The notes: generated by a model from the sequence alone, not told the origin. Counted from the stretch's first letter, positions 1 through 8,854 are shown. The stretch: DNA of 55,937 nucleotides from Bacteroidetes bacterium 41-46 (GCA_001897515.1 MKTA01000022.1:1-55937); one strand, 5' to 3'. Numbers and translations are program-made.

Positions 1-647
1 CCCTGCGCATCAACATTGACGTTTGCCCCTATCATCACTCCGCCTAACATTGCTGCAGCTGCAACAGGAAGAACATACCTGTTCACCCAACTACGAACAC
101 CGCCTGCAGTAGAGGCAAGAATCTTTCCGTCCACATCCGGGTTACCAAGGGCCGATTCCTTCGCATTCCAGGCAACGCGTTCAGCAGAGGTAATGTGTTT
201 TGTTGTGTCGCCTGTATGGGCATTAAAAGCAGTAGGCGCAACATAGTCGTGCGAGTGAGATTTGAATGCAAACCGGGCATCACTCTCCTCCTTGGTGAAG
301 TAATTAGTCAAATCAATGCTGACACTCCCAGGCCCCCATTTGCCATTTGAAAGTTTCACCAGAGGAGAACCCACAGCTGCTGTGGCAAGAGAAGAGTCGA
401 TGTCGGAGAGGTCAAGCAGGGACGCCGCCGGAGTGGGAGCACCTTCGCCAACGCCACCATAAAAGGCGACCAGCCCGTCAAAGTGGCCAGCCTGTGCGCG
501 CACCTTGTGCGGAGTGGTAATTGTATCCTCCGCGCTGTTCCGGGTAAAATAGGACTCAACGGCCACCTGTGAAGATGCCGCCGAATTATTTACCGCCGCT
601 TGCTCGGTACTCTGAGAGTAACTCTTTGTGATACTTATGCCGCTCAT
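1..647 (-). CDS. Phage tail fibre / tail tip protein, N-terminal part (truncated by window edge)
   Basis: Open frame reading leftward out of the window: 215 codons visible, no stop. It starts with ATG overlapping the stop of the upstream 649-aa tail gene (TAATG), so the two are translationally coupled. The visible protein is Ser/Ala/Gly-rich and contains the tail-fibre motif AFNAHTGDTTKHITSAERVAWNAK-like at about residues 150-175 (HTGDTTKHIT and AERVAWNAK seen), a module common in phage fibres and baseplate appendages. The preceding stretch DLTNYFTKEESDARF resembles the repeat that precedes fibre shafts. A receptor-binding role is inferred from this motif and from the position downstream of tape measure and tip genes. 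Confidence 0.72.
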   Translation of the reverse strand, partial: MSGISITKSYSQSTEQAAVNNSAASSQVAVESYFTRNSAEDTITTPHKVRAQAGHFDGLVAFYGGVGEGAPTPAASLLDLSDIDSSLATAAVGSPLVKLSNGKWGPGSVSIDLTNYFTKEESDARFAFKSHSHDYVAPTAFNAHTGDTTKHITSAERVAWNAKESALGNPDVDGKILASTAGGVRSWVNRYVLPVAAAAMLGGVMIGANVNVDAQ

Positions 648-2596
648 TATTCAATAGGTATTACTTGGTCATATACTTGGCACACAGTTATTGTGTGCGT
701 TCCGGTTAAAAGGCTCCACTTATCCCCAAGAAATAGGTACCTGCCGGGGCGGTAGTCAATTGAAAAAAGGTAAAGTGGCGAGATCTGCTTTGTGGTAATT
801 ATATCGCCGCTAATTGTCGCCCGGCTGTCTATAAGCTGGCAAAAGCGGTCCTGGAGCAGAAGCTCCGCAAGTTGCCTCCCTGCCGCCGGTGTCTCAGTCG
901 CGGAGTCATACCATCCGGTTAAGGGCCTAAAGGTTTTGTATGTATCTACGCCGCCGCCAACGTCAACGGTCTGCTCATATAGTAAAATATTTGAAACGTT
1001 TCTGTAGTTATCATACACAACGGGGACGCCGTTATTAACGAAGTTCAAAGAGCTCTCCGGTGCATCATTGATTTTAAGGTTTACGTCCTCTCCCGCGAGC
1101 CAAAAGCCTTTTGAAGATTTGGCGTTAAAAGTGTTAAGCGGCTTCTTTGTTGTATTAACTGAAACCTCTAAATCACCGTAGTGGGTAAAGTCAATTGTTC
1201 CGGTTGCTCCCTCCAGGGCGGGGAGAAATACAACCTTTATACTGTTTGTGTAAGGGGTGCCGGCAATAGGGGGAAGCTCCTTCGACTCAAGCGTAACAGT
1301 TATTGACTGTGTTAAATCGCCCTTAAAATCTTCCCATAGGTCAAACTCCTTAGTTATAACGTGGTCTGCAACATCTCCGGTTCTCAGCACATCCCCGTCA
1401 ACGTTTATAAAGTTGAACGTATTTACATAAACGGCAAAACGAGCCTTAATTTTCTCAAGCCCGGCGTTTGCGGTCACGGCAAATCTGAATTTAACCTTTA
1501 CAGTATCGCCTCCGTAGGCGGTACAGTCGGCAATCTGGTAAAGCGTTTGGAGCTTACCGGCAATCGTATGTTGCATTGATATTCCCCTGGCAATTCCCTT
1601 CTCCCCGGCAAAAGAGGTCATGTGACAAATCTCGTTTGTATAAAGCCACTTTTCCCTATCAACCCTGTTTGCCGAATCGGGCACTTTATGTGTTAGCCCG
1701 GCCGAAAAGTTATTCCTTATCAGTGATATCGGCTCGGCCATTTCCTGCTTAACAGTAAGAGACGATCTTCCGGTATCTACCTCCATGGACGGCTCGGAGT
1801 ACCAGGCATCGGCGTCTGAACCGAGAGCAGCTGTAAGCGCGTAGTTTACTACTGTAACGGCGCCTAGAGTATCAACCCTTACGAATGTATTAGTACCTCT
1901 TGCGCGGTCGCGGATTCGCTCTATGAACCACTCATTATTCGCCTGGTAAATTCGGCAGCCTAGCCCGGTAAGAATGTCCGTAAGTATGTCCAGGGCGTTA
2001 CGCACAGTTGCCACTCCGGAGACGGTTTCGTTAAGGCCCTCATGGTCAATAAGGCTTTGCTCAAACATAGTTTTACCTGCAGACGCGTCGTGATCCTTTG
2101 AAAAAATACTGCAGCAAATGTTTATCGGTAGGTTAAACGCTTCCGAAAGGCATCTTTTGAGGATATTCAGGAGGGTATTCTTCATAAATAGCCCGAAGTA
2201 CCCCACGCGATAGTTTTCAAGTGATTTGAGCCCATCTGTAGCCTTTAACGAAATAGTGTAAGGGGGAGCAATAAACTCCTCCTCATAAAGTCCCGGCTCA
2301 ACGTATCCGCTAAAAATGACCGCGCCGGAGCGCTTTATAACAACCATATTGTTGCGAGGTGCTGAAAGGAATAAATCCTCATACTCGAAGTTTGCGTTAC
2401 TCCAGACGCGGAGCGTGCATCCTGTTGAAAGAATTGGCTCGTACAGGTCTCTTGCCGGGCGCTCAATCACCACGGGATCATCGGCAAGGTCAAGTTCCTT
2501 AGCAACACCGGAAAAGTCCGGGGAAGATATTTCAACTCTTACAAGTTCTCCCCCGGGCTCGTTAAATTCGCCCCAATATTTAAGTGCCCACGGCAT
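647..2596 (-). CDS. Phage tail tip/baseplate-like protein (649 aa)
   Basis: A 649-residue protein directly downstream of the tape measure gene (overlap at 2596) and directly upstream of the fibre gene. It has no signal peptide or membrane segment. By position it corresponds to the distal tail/tail-tip protein that links tape measure and tube to the fibres in siphophages. I recognise no diagnostic motif; the composition is of beta-rich structural protein type, with short alternating hydrophobic strands throughout. The assignment rests on synteny (tape measure - tip - fibre). Confidence 0.55.
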   Translation of the reverse strand: MPWALKYWGEFNEPGGELVRVEISSPDFSGVAKELDLADDPVVIERPARDLYEPILSTGCTLRVWSNANFEYEDLFLSAPRNNMVVIKRSGAVIFSGYVEPGLYEEEFIAPPYTISLKATDGLKSLENYRVGYFGLFMKNTLLNILKRCLSEAFNLPINICCSIFSKDHDASAGKTMFEQSLIDHEGLNETVSGVATVRNALDILTDILTGLGCRIYQANNEWFIERIRDRARGTNTFVRVDTLGAVTVVNYALTAALGSDADAWYSEPSMEVDTGRSSLTVKQEMAEPISLIRNNFSAGLTHKVPDSANRVDREKWLYTNEICHMTSFAGEKGIARGISMQHTIAGKLQTLYQIADCTAYGGDTVKVKFRFAVTANAGLEKIKARFAVYVNTFNFINVDGDVLRTGDVADHVITKEFDLWEDFKGDLTQSITVTLESKELPPIAGTPYTNSIKVVFLPALEGATGTIDFTHYGDLEVSVNTTKKPLNTFNAKSSKGFWLAGEDVNLKINDAPESSLNFVNNGVPVVYDNYRNVSNILLYEQTVDVGGGVDTYKTFRPLTGWYDSATETPAAGRQLAELLLQDRFCQLIDSRATISGDIITTKQISPLYLFSIDYRPGRYLFLGDKWSLLTGTHTITVCQVYDQVIPIE

Positions 2597-5406
2597 TATA
2601 CTAATCTCCTTTTATTGTTATATCTTTTTAAAACACCGGCTAAAACGTCATCCTTGATTATGAATGTAACCTCTCCGGCCAGCGGCTGCTGCTCCATCTT
2701 CAGAATACCCTTAAGTTTGTCTAGCGGTGCAATTACCTCTGGGTTATTTGATGCGCCGGCGTACTCCCCAACCCTGGCAAATGTCTCTCCGTAAACAATA
2801 CCTCCATCGGCGAAATTGGTTGCTCTTTTCATTGCCGACTGAGCTGCGCTGGCGGCAAGTACGAGACCCGCACCCGCAATCATCGCCGCGTATGGGTTGG
2901 ACATCGACGCCTTCAGCGCAAGTACCGCCACTCCCTGGGCAATAAGGGCCGCTCCAAATTGCTTGAGCATATCCATGAGCCCCAATAGAATGTTTTTAAA
3001 ACCGGCAGCCCAGTCACCCGAGCCGAGCGCCTCGCCAAGTCCCTCTGCAACCCCGGTAATTCCTGACGCTATAAAGGAGCTGATGTCGATACTTACGGTT
3101 TTTGCAAGTGTGCGGTATTCCTTCATAAGCAGCTGAATTTGCCTTGAAGATTTCTTGTAACCCTTCTCCAGCAGATCATCAATTGCGCCCCTAACCACAG
3201 ACATTTGGTTTGAAATATACGATTGCGAATCTCCGAACAGTTCAAAGCTATCGTTTACCTCGCCCATGGACTTTTTATAATTTTGCATTGCAATCGCGCC
3301 GGCATTTATATCCTTTACGTTTGTTTTGCCTATTTCGGGAGAGGTACCGCGTACGCCAACCTTTTTATTTGCGTTTGCCAGGATATTCGCCGCCTGGGCA
3401 GCGCGGGTGTAGCCCTCAGTAAGTTTCCTATTTTCGTCATTAAGGGTGGCCAGCAAAGTCAGCAAAGACTGAATTTCTTTGCTCTCGACCTTAAAGCCCT
3501 TTTCTACCATTTCAGTTATTGTACCCTGCACGGCGGTAATTTTCTCCTTGAGGGCATCGTGCGATGATCCAAAGAGCTCATTAACTTTTGTAATGGCTAT
3601 AAGCTTATCCTTAAGCTTTGTAATTTCCTCTGCCATCGTGCCACTTCCGGCAGCTGCGTTTCCGGTTGCCTGGCTAACACCGTTAAGGCCGTTTGCGAGG
3701 TTACCGGCAGATTCCGCCGCCTCGTCCATATCCTTCTTGTCCTTGTTGGCCCAGCTCTCGGCACCTTTTTGTTGGCCGGCTGCCCACGCTCCCCTATAGT
3801 CTGCTGTTGCGACATTAACTCCAACCTTTATTGGGCTTGCAGACGAAAATGCCGCCATGGCACTTTTGGCCTCGGCAGCTGCTCCCTTAAAGTCGAATTT
3901 AAATAGTTTTAAAAGTGCGCTTCCAAGACTTCCAAGCCCGGATATTATTCCCTTTATTGCGCCCAGAACAGAGTCGTATAGGGTAATTCCAAAAAGCTTT
4001 ACAATTTCCCATACGCCCATCACCGTTTTTCTGAAGCCTTCAAACTTATTCCACGCCCATACCGCAGCTGCGCCCAGGGCGGCAAGTGCTGCAGCTATCC
4101 AGCCAAACACCGGTATAGACATTATGGCAACGCCCACGGCCCTACATGAGGCAATGGCAGATACTTTAAATGCGGTAAAGCCGGCAATAACGGAAGTAAA
4201 ACTAAACGCCTTAATGCCCTTTGAAAGGGCAGATATCAGCGGAATCATTTGCGAAATAGGAACCAGCGCGCTTGTGGCAATTTCTGCAAAAGGCAGCATG
4301 TTTCCGGTAAGGTTGAATATTGCAATTTTATAGTCGTCAATTTTCGCTTTTATCCTGGCTAACTGTTGCTCCTTTGACTGCATAACCACGGCTGCCTGTT
4401 CCTCCGCCGACTTTGTCCCCTGTATGGCAGAAGTATATTGCTGCATAAGCGGAATGCCCGATATAAGTGCAAGGGCGGCGTTACTGTTTTCCTTGCCAAA
4501 TAACTTAGTAATAAGTGCCGAGTCGTTTGTGATTTTAGTGAGCTCAGAAAGGCGACTGGCCAGCGGGAGAGTTTTGTCTGCAAGTACCTCTATTGAAACG
4601 CCTGCTGCGGCTAACTCCTTGCGCACTTCCTTCGGCAAAAAACGGCCCTCGGAAAGTGTCGCCAAAACGTTACGGATAGCAACCCCGCCCTCACTACCTT
4701 TTTTACCGGCTTTGTCAAGTACCTGAATGGCGGCGTTTGTTTCGGCAAAAGATACGTTTGCCATTTTGGCGGCCATACCGGCCTGCTCTAAAGCCTGCTT
4801 AATTTGCGGTAGCTCGGCAGAACCCTCCTGAGCGGCGGCGGCCATTGTGTTCATCATTTCAGACATTACCCTTGATGCTGCAATTGGATCATCAAGAGAG
4901 ACCTGATACTGGTTCATCGCAGTTGTCAGCACCTCTGTAGCGCCCACAACGTCATTTTGCATTGTTTTGCTCAGCGTGGCGGCGCTTTGCCCCATCGCCC
5001 GTAGAGCCACGGGAACCTTGGCTATTTCGGGAGATAACTGCGAAAGAATAAGTTTATATGACTCCACGCCCTGGGCTGCACTTCCGCCAAAGGTTTTGGC
5101 AGCATCTCGAGCGTATCCCTCTATCTCCTGAAGCTTACTACCGGTTACCCCGGTTATAGCGCTCAAGTCTTGCATCGCTGCATTTAACTTAAGCCCCGGC
5201 TCCGAAGCATCCCGGAGAGTACCGGCAAAATCCCGCAATAGCTGAATGCCCTGGTTAAGGGCAATCAGCTTCGCCTGGAACTTTGTAAATGATGACGTAA
5301 CGGATTGAGTGGCGCCTTGTAAAGCGCCCATTTGTTGCGTTAGCTGGGCGGAGAATGTGCCAGCATTACCGGAAAACTGTATGTTAAATACGACTTGATT
5401 TGCCAT
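2596..5406 (-). CDS. Phage tail tape measure protein (TP901 family)
   Basis: 936 residues. The N-terminal about 350 residues resemble the TP901 tape-measure core: repeated Ala/Gln-rich helices with text such as AMQDLSAITGVTG and a region around residues 80-330 where NAAIQVLDKAG and VLATLSEGRFLPKEV are seen. Hydrophobic segments follow at about 360-480 (SVIAGFTAFKVSAIA, GWIAAALAALGAAAVWAW), as expected for a protein that is ejected into the host envelope, and a Gly/Ala-rich hydrophobic stretch lies near 840-880. The protein sets tail length and occupies the tail lumen. It follows the tail chaperone genes, the canonical position. Confidence 0.93.
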   Translation of the reverse strand: MANQVVFNIQFSGNAGTFSAQLTQQMGALQGATQSVTSSFTKFQAKLIALNQGIQLLRDFAGTLRDASEPGLKLNAAMQDLSAITGVTGSKLQEIEGYARDAAKTFGGSAAQGVESYKLILSQLSPEIAKVPVALRAMGQSAATLSKTMQNDVVGATEVLTTAMNQYQVSLDDPIAASRVMSEMMNTMAAAAQEGSAELPQIKQALEQAGMAAKMANVSFAETNAAIQVLDKAGKKGSEGGVAIRNVLATLSEGRFLPKEVRKELAAAGVSIEVLADKTLPLASRLSELTKITNDSALITKLFGKENSNAALALISGIPLMQQYTSAIQGTKSAEEQAAVVMQSKEQQLARIKAKIDDYKIAIFNLTGNMLPFAEIATSALVPISQMIPLISALSKGIKAFSFTSVIAGFTAFKVSAIASCRAVGVAIMSIPVFGWIAAALAALGAAAVWAWNKFEGFRKTVMGVWEIVKLFGITLYDSVLGAIKGIISGLGSLGSALLKLFKFDFKGAAAEAKSAMAAFSSASPIKVGVNVATADYRGAWAAGQQKGAESWANKDKKDMDEAAESAGNLANGLNGVSQATGNAAAGSGTMAEEITKLKDKLIAITKVNELFGSSHDALKEKITAVQGTITEMVEKGFKVESKEIQSLLTLLATLNDENRKLTEGYTRAAQAANILANANKKVGVRGTSPEIGKTNVKDINAGAIAMQNYKKSMGEVNDSFELFGDSQSYISNQMSVVRGAIDDLLEKGYKKSSRQIQLLMKEYRTLAKTVSIDISSFIASGITGVAEGLGEALGSGDWAAGFKNILLGLMDMLKQFGAALIAQGVAVLALKASMSNPYAAMIAGAGLVLAASAAQSAMKRATNFADGGIVYGETFARVGEYAGASNNPEVIAPLDKLKGILKMEQQPLAGEVTFIIKDDVLAGVLKRYNNKRRLV

Positions 5407-5416
5407 TGCTCACTCA

Positions 5417-5713
5417 CTATTTTAATTTTTCAACGGCCTCAAGAAACGCCTCTCTTGAGTTCGGTTTACTTACTGATTCCACACTCTCTACCAAGTCCCA
5501 ATCAAACTTTGCTATATCTGTGATTTGAATTTCCTTTTTAGCGTATGGTAGTAAAAAGAATCTGGCCATAAACCTGGCCCTGTTCCACTCGCCTCTTGCC
5601 ATCTCTTTTTGTTCCTCAAGGTGGGCAAGACATGCAAAGTCAAATTCTGGGGGGGTCAGCGAGTCAAAGTCAGATATGCTCAGCCCTAAAACCGCCAATC
5701 CGTACCCCAGCAT
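5417..5713 (-). CDS. Tail assembly chaperone, distal part (T-like frame reached by -1 frameshift)
   Basis: 98 codons from an ATG at 5713, immediately upstream of the tape measure gene. Its frame is -1 relative to the preceding 104-aa chaperone gene and is open back into that gene's A9 run with no intervening stop, so it is best read as the T part of a G-GT pair: most ribosomes end at 5728, and a minority slip back one base and continue here. Independent initiation at 5713 cannot be excluded. The sequence contains a segment LAHLEEQKEMARGEWNRARFMARFF typical of chaperone C-termini (seen: EWNRARFMARF), which would bind the tape measure while tail tube assembles. Confidence 0.7.
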   Translation of the reverse strand: MLGYGLAVLGLSISDFDSLTPPEFDFACLAHLEEQKEMARGEWNRARFMARFFLLPYAKKEIQITDIAKFDWDLVESVESVSKPNSREAFLEAVEKLK

Positions 5714-5727
5714 TTGCCCTATTGTTC

Positions 5728-6042
5728 TTACTTCCCTTTCGGTTGCTTTTTTTTTGTGCTACCCTTCTCATCCACGCTGAGCCCCTGGGCAGACATCACC
5801 CTTGTAAAAACTTCGGTTGCGGTGGCAACCTCCAAGTTGTCGGTAAACTCCTCAAGAGATAGCGCGAATTCCTTGTTTTGTTGCCTGCAGGTAGACACTA
5901 CACAAGCATAAAGGCACTCTCCAATTTCGCTTATCCCCTGAACCGTGTCAAGCTCCTTACCCGTAAGGTTTTTATACTCGCGGATGGCGCCCATTGTCAG
6001 GCGTACAGGGTAAGATTCACCCGCAATAGTAATGTTATCCAT
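5728..6042 (-). CDS. Tail assembly chaperone, proximal part (G-like)
   Basis: 104 residues beginning MDNITIAGESYPVR, with a beta-rich start followed by the helix GAIREYKNLTGKEL. This N-terminus (short beta unit, then a helix starting with an acidic/aromatic pattern) is typical of Gram-negative phage tail chaperones placed between tail tube and tape measure genes. The C-terminus is Lys-rich (STKKKQPKGK) because it is encoded by the A9 slippery run. It overlaps the tail tube stop codon at 6042. It acts during tail assembly and is not expected in the virion. Confidence 0.75.
   Translation of the reverse strand: MDNITIAGESYPVRLTMGAIREYKNLTGKELDTVQGISEIGECLYACVVSTCRQQNKEFALSLEEFTDNLEVATATEVFTRVMSAQGLSVDEKGSTKKKQPKGK
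5746..5755 (-). promoter_or_regulatory. -1 programmed frameshift site, tail chaperone G/GT
   Basis: On the sense (minus) strand a run of nine A followed by G gives the heptamer A AAA AAG in the correct phase (codons AAA AAG of the upstream gene). A -1 slip leads into ATEREVRTIGQ and then the downstream frame starting at 5713, with no stop between. A AAA AAG is the most efficient bacterial slippery heptamer known. I saw no obvious strong stem just downstream. Confidence 0.75.
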
Positions 6043-6491
6043 TATACTGCAGGTGAAGTTTTAGGAGTTATCTCGCCAGAGTTCTCAAAGCTTACCGACA
6101 TGGTTGAGTCGTCCTGAGCCGGATCATTTCTGTCCAGGCTTGCAATAACGAACAGACCTTCGTAGTAGTCTTTTCCTTCGGTTGAAACGAGGGCGTATCT
6201 GATCATTACCTCTTTAGCGGCAATCCACAAAGAGTGAAGTTTTGCGTAGCCGCCATCTGCGTCATACGAGCAGAGTGCGTCGCACTTGATAACTGTTGAG
6301 AGTCCTGTTACCCTCTTTTTCTTCCATAAACCGCCCGACTTGGTAACGCGAGACTTTGTCTCTGAAGCGTTGTTTACCGAGCAGGTTGTCTGGTGAGCAA
6401 CCGGTTTCCACGAGGGAACCGCCACTGTACCTACATTAACGTGAACTAAAATGTCACTACCGTTAATTATATCCAGTTCTGATTCTGCCAT
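6042..6491 (-). CDS. Phage major tail tube protein
   Basis: 149 residues, upstream of the tail chaperone pair. It starts with the fold start typical of tube proteins (GSDILVHVNVGTV), has the loop VAHQTTCSVNNASETK, and ends with the strand STMSVSFENSGEI, a pattern shared by siphophage tail tube proteins of the gpV/TP901-1 group found in Bacteroidales phages. Hexameric rings of it form the non-contractile tail. No sheath gene is seen next to it, so the tail is probably siphovirus-like despite the Mu-like replication genes. Confidence 0.8.
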   Translation of the reverse strand: MAESELDIINGSDILVHVNVGTVAVPSWKPVAHQTTCSVNNASETKSRVTKSGGLWKKKRVTGLSTVIKCDALCSYDADGGYAKLHSLWIAAKEVMIRYALVSTEGKDYYEGLFVIASLDRNDPAQDDSTMSVSFENSGEITPKTSPAV

Positions 6492-6973
6492 TACAATAAT
6501 TTTTTAGCAATTAATAATACAAAAATGAATAGCGCCGCTGCACCTATGTACATCAGCGTTTTTTGGTACCAGTACAGCTCGTTTACAACTACAGTTTTAG
6601 TGTAAACCTTGTTCTGGTTTTTTATGAGCTCATAGTACCTCTCCCTGAAGTAAAGGTGTAACCTTCGCTCCGCCACGTTAGCAGTTGCAGTTAAAACATT
6701 ATTCTTTATTGACAGCCTTGGAGGGGCTATGTTGTCCCCGGGCTGATAGGAAAGAATGGTATTTATGCGCACGCGGTTGGTAGAGTCACACTCAAGTAAC
6801 GCCCTAATGAGTGACGAGTCGGGGGCCAGCACAATAACCGTATCCCTTAACTTCTCCACGGTATTAGTGGTTACGAGAGAATCACTTCTCGTCAACTCCG
6901 GGGGAGCCACCCTTTTCGAGCACGAAAGGGAAAGAAGCGATATTAAAAAGGCAATTAATAAGTGTTTAAACAT
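6491..6973 (-). CDS. Candidate unimolecular spanin (u-spanin)
   Basis: 160 residues with a lipoprotein signal at the N-terminus (hydrophobic FKHLLIAFLISLL, then lipobox SLSCSK with Cys18) and one transmembrane segment at the C-terminus (about residues 139-158, TLMYIGAAALFIFVLLIAKK). An outer-membrane lipid anchor plus an inner-membrane anchor in one polypeptide is the defining layout of u-spanins such as phage T1 gp11, which fuse the two membranes at lysis. It lies next to a TM/coiled-coil protein and a lysozyme, forming a lysis cassette. Its stop overlaps the tail tube start. Alternative: a phage-encoded lipoprotein of other function. The topology is seen; the function is inferred. Confidence 0.66.
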   Translation of the reverse strand: MFKHLLIAFLISLLSLSCSKRVAPPELTRSDSLVTTNTVEKLRDTVIVLAPDSSLIRALLECDSTNRVRINTILSYQPGDNIAPPRLSIKNNVLTATANVAERRLHLYFRERYYELIKNQNKVYTKTVVVNELYWYQKTLMYIGAAALFIFVLLIAKKLL

Positions 6974-7337
6974 GTGGCGCTCTTTCTACTTTAGTTATTA
7001 CTTTAACGTTTGCAAGCTGCTCGGTCAAAACCTCTACCTGCTTGCTGAAGGATTTATTCTCCTCGGTTAGCTTAAGCATACCCTCCTTGAGCTGAAGGTT
7101 TTCCTTTGATACTTTTTTAAGTTCTAGCTTCACATCCGCATATTGCTCCTTTACGGTGACCAGCTCCTCCAGTAGAGTCGCATTTTTCTTTGCGAGCATA
7201 TCAATTGAAGCCTGCAGCTGCTGCAGGAAGTCATTATTGCGGATGCGTTTGCCCGCTAGGTATGAAATTACGCTGGAGATTGGAACCATAATTATTGATC
7301 CAAGGTTAACCCAGTCTATTGATCCCAAGGTGCTCAT
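6966..7337 (-). CDS. Small membrane / coiled-coil protein, possible holin-like lysis protein
   Basis: 123 residues: one N-terminal hydrophobic segment (about 9-29, WVNLGSIIMVPISSVISYLAG) followed by about 85 residues of heptad-rich coiled coil (LEELVTVKEQYADVKLELKK and onward). It overlaps the spanin gene by 8 nt and follows the lysozyme gene. Because the lysozyme has no signal sequence, the cassette needs a holin, and this is the only membrane protein available. A long coiled coil is unusual for a holin, so the role is uncertain. Confidence 0.5.
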   Translation of the reverse strand: MSTLGSIDWVNLGSIIMVPISSVISYLAGKRIRNNDFLQQLQASIDMLAKKNATLLEELVTVKEQYADVKLELKKVSKENLQLKEGMLKLTEENKSFSKQVEVLTEQLANVKVITKVERAPHV

Positions 7338-7345
7338 AAGAGTTA

Positions 7346-7789
7346 CTATTTTTTAAGGTAAAGTGCTATTTCCCTCTCTCTCCGCTTAACAAGTCCGGGC
7401 TGTACGGCTGTATTACCGTTATCGTCCGTAGAGTGTACCCAGCGGCGTAATTCTGCCGGTATTCGCGGGTCGCTGGAGCTGGCTTTAGCATATCTGTAAA
7501 ATGTAGAGGATAAAAACTTCGGTGCTCCAAAGTTGAAAATGAAGTCGGCAAAGGCGTCAAACTGATTCTGCGTAAGTATAAGACCGCTGTTGTTAAGAGT
7601 ACCCTCAATGTCGCGTATGTCCTCTTGTAGGAGTTGCTCCGCCTTGTCGGCGGTTATCACCATACCCGCACGGGCCTTTTTTGTATGGCCATAGCCAATA
7701 GTCCACTTACCGGCCGGACACCTGTAGGCCTGCAAACGCAGGCCCTCAGATTCCTTTATCAGTTGTACCCCTTGCTGACTTACTTTCAT
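7346..7789 (-). CDS. Phage lysozyme / endolysin (GH24)
   Basis: 147 residues of the T4/P22-type lysozyme family. The N-terminal active site is visible: E15 in KESEGLRLQAYRCPAG, C24 and T30 (E-x8-C-x5-T), followed by TIGYGHT and the NQFDAFADFIFNFG motif. The Glu-Cys-Thr triad, with Cys in place of the usual Asp, occurs in P21/P22-like endolysins. It cleaves the beta-1,4 bond between MurNAc and GlcNAc. No signal peptide or SAR segment is present, so release needs a holin. Confidence 0.93.
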   Translation of the reverse strand: MKVSQQGVQLIKESEGLRLQAYRCPAGKWTIGYGHTKKARAGMVITADKAEQLLQEDIRDIEGTLNNSGLILTQNQFDAFADFIFNFGAPKFLSSTFYRYAKASSSDPRIPAELRRWVHSTDDNGNTAVQPGLVKRREREIALYLKK

Positions 7790-7801
7790 GTGCTAGGAGT
7801 G

Positions 7802-8854
7802 TTAAATTACTTCCTTCCACTTAAGAACGTCTGCGGCGAATGTTGCTCCTGCCACGTGCGACTCAAGCGCATAGTAGGTTTTACCTGCCGAAGTCACGAG
7901 AACGCCTGCGGCGTAGTCGGTACCGGTTGCCCAGGCGGTTGCTGCGATGATTGCCTGGCCAATAAGGAGGACTCCCTTCTTATCTGTGCGGCGTGAGCGT
8001 CCGCCCATGCGAACCAGGCCAGAGTAAATGTCACCATAGTTTTGTGCCGAGTCAACATCCTCGAAGAACTTCACCTCTCCAAGAGCACGCTCAACAAGAT
8101 CCTTGTGCCATGCAATAGCGGCTCCGCAATGAGCGGCTGCACCTGCAGTGCCCGGCTCTACAGCGGCGTCTGCAAGAAGGCGGGCAACCTCTGAACGCAT
8201 AAGGAAGTTAAAGCTGTCCAGCTTACCTACGAGCCCTGTTGCAGGGTCAATGCCGGTAACGAAATCTCTGTGCTCGTTGGCGGTAAGAGAGTCGGTGAAC
8301 TGGCCGTACATTTCTGCGTCAAGCATAATGTATCTGCCCTCTGTTGGGATGCCCCACTTGTTAAACTGCTTGGCAGCTTTTTTCACATCCGCGCGAGTAA
8401 TCGCACGGCGATAGCCGGTTGCGTCGTCAAGGTGAGCTGCCACAATTTGCTCGTAGGTGGCGCCGGTGGTGCGGATAATGGTTACTCCGGTTGGTATCCA
8501 CTTGTAAATCATGTCAACGCCAATTGCCTCGGCAAGAGCGTTTTTAGTTTCCCTCAGCACGGAGTCACGCTTTGAGTAAGAGGCCTCAACAGCTTCCGCG
8601 TTGGTGATATGAACCGGGTCGCTGGTGTACTCGTCAAGGTTATAGGTAATGTCGGTATCGGTACGCCTTACTGCAACAGCAGGAAATACCGACCTGTTAC
8701 GGGTTACCGCCGGCGCTGCGCCAGCCTGGTTGATGTGTACCACCTTACCGGCAAGTACAAACTCGTCTGCATTTACGGCAAACGCAAGGTGCGGATTCGC
8801 GGCGTATATACCTTCAACGATATCCCCTTGCCAAATTTCTTTTTCTACAGCCAT
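7802..8854 (-). CDS. Major capsid protein with C-terminal carbohydrate-binding-like module
   Basis: 350 residues between the protease/scaffold gene and the lysis genes. The body (about 1-295) shows the pattern of Bacteroidales Mu-like capsid proteins: RRTDTDITYNLDEYTSDPVHI, a long helix with KRDSVLRETKNALAEAIG, and ADVKKAAKQFNKWGIP. The last about 50 residues (ATAWATGTDYAAGVLVTSAG, KTYYALESHVAG, then ADVLKWKEV) look like the small chitin-binding type 5/12 fold with its aromatic spacing W-Y-A-G-V-Y-W. This module would be displayed on the capsid surface. Core identification rests on position and family pattern; the module is an inference from the motif. Confidence 0.83.
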   Translation of the reverse strand: MAVEKEIWQGDIVEGIYAANPHLAFAVNADEFVLAGKVVHINQAGAAPAVTRNRSVFPAVAVRRTDTDITYNLDEYTSDPVHITNAEAVEASYSKRDSVLRETKNALAEAIGVDMIYKWIPTGVTIIRTTGATYEQIVAAHLDDATGYRRAITRADVKKAAKQFNKWGIPTEGRYIMLDAEMYGQFTDSLTANEHRDFVTGIDPATGLVGKLDSFNFLMRSEVARLLADAAVEPGTAGAAAHCGAAIAWHKDLVERALGEVKFFEDVDSAQNYGDIYSGLVRMGGRSRRTDKKGVLLIGQAIIAATAWATGTDYAAGVLVTSAGKTYYALESHVAGATFAADVLKWKEVI

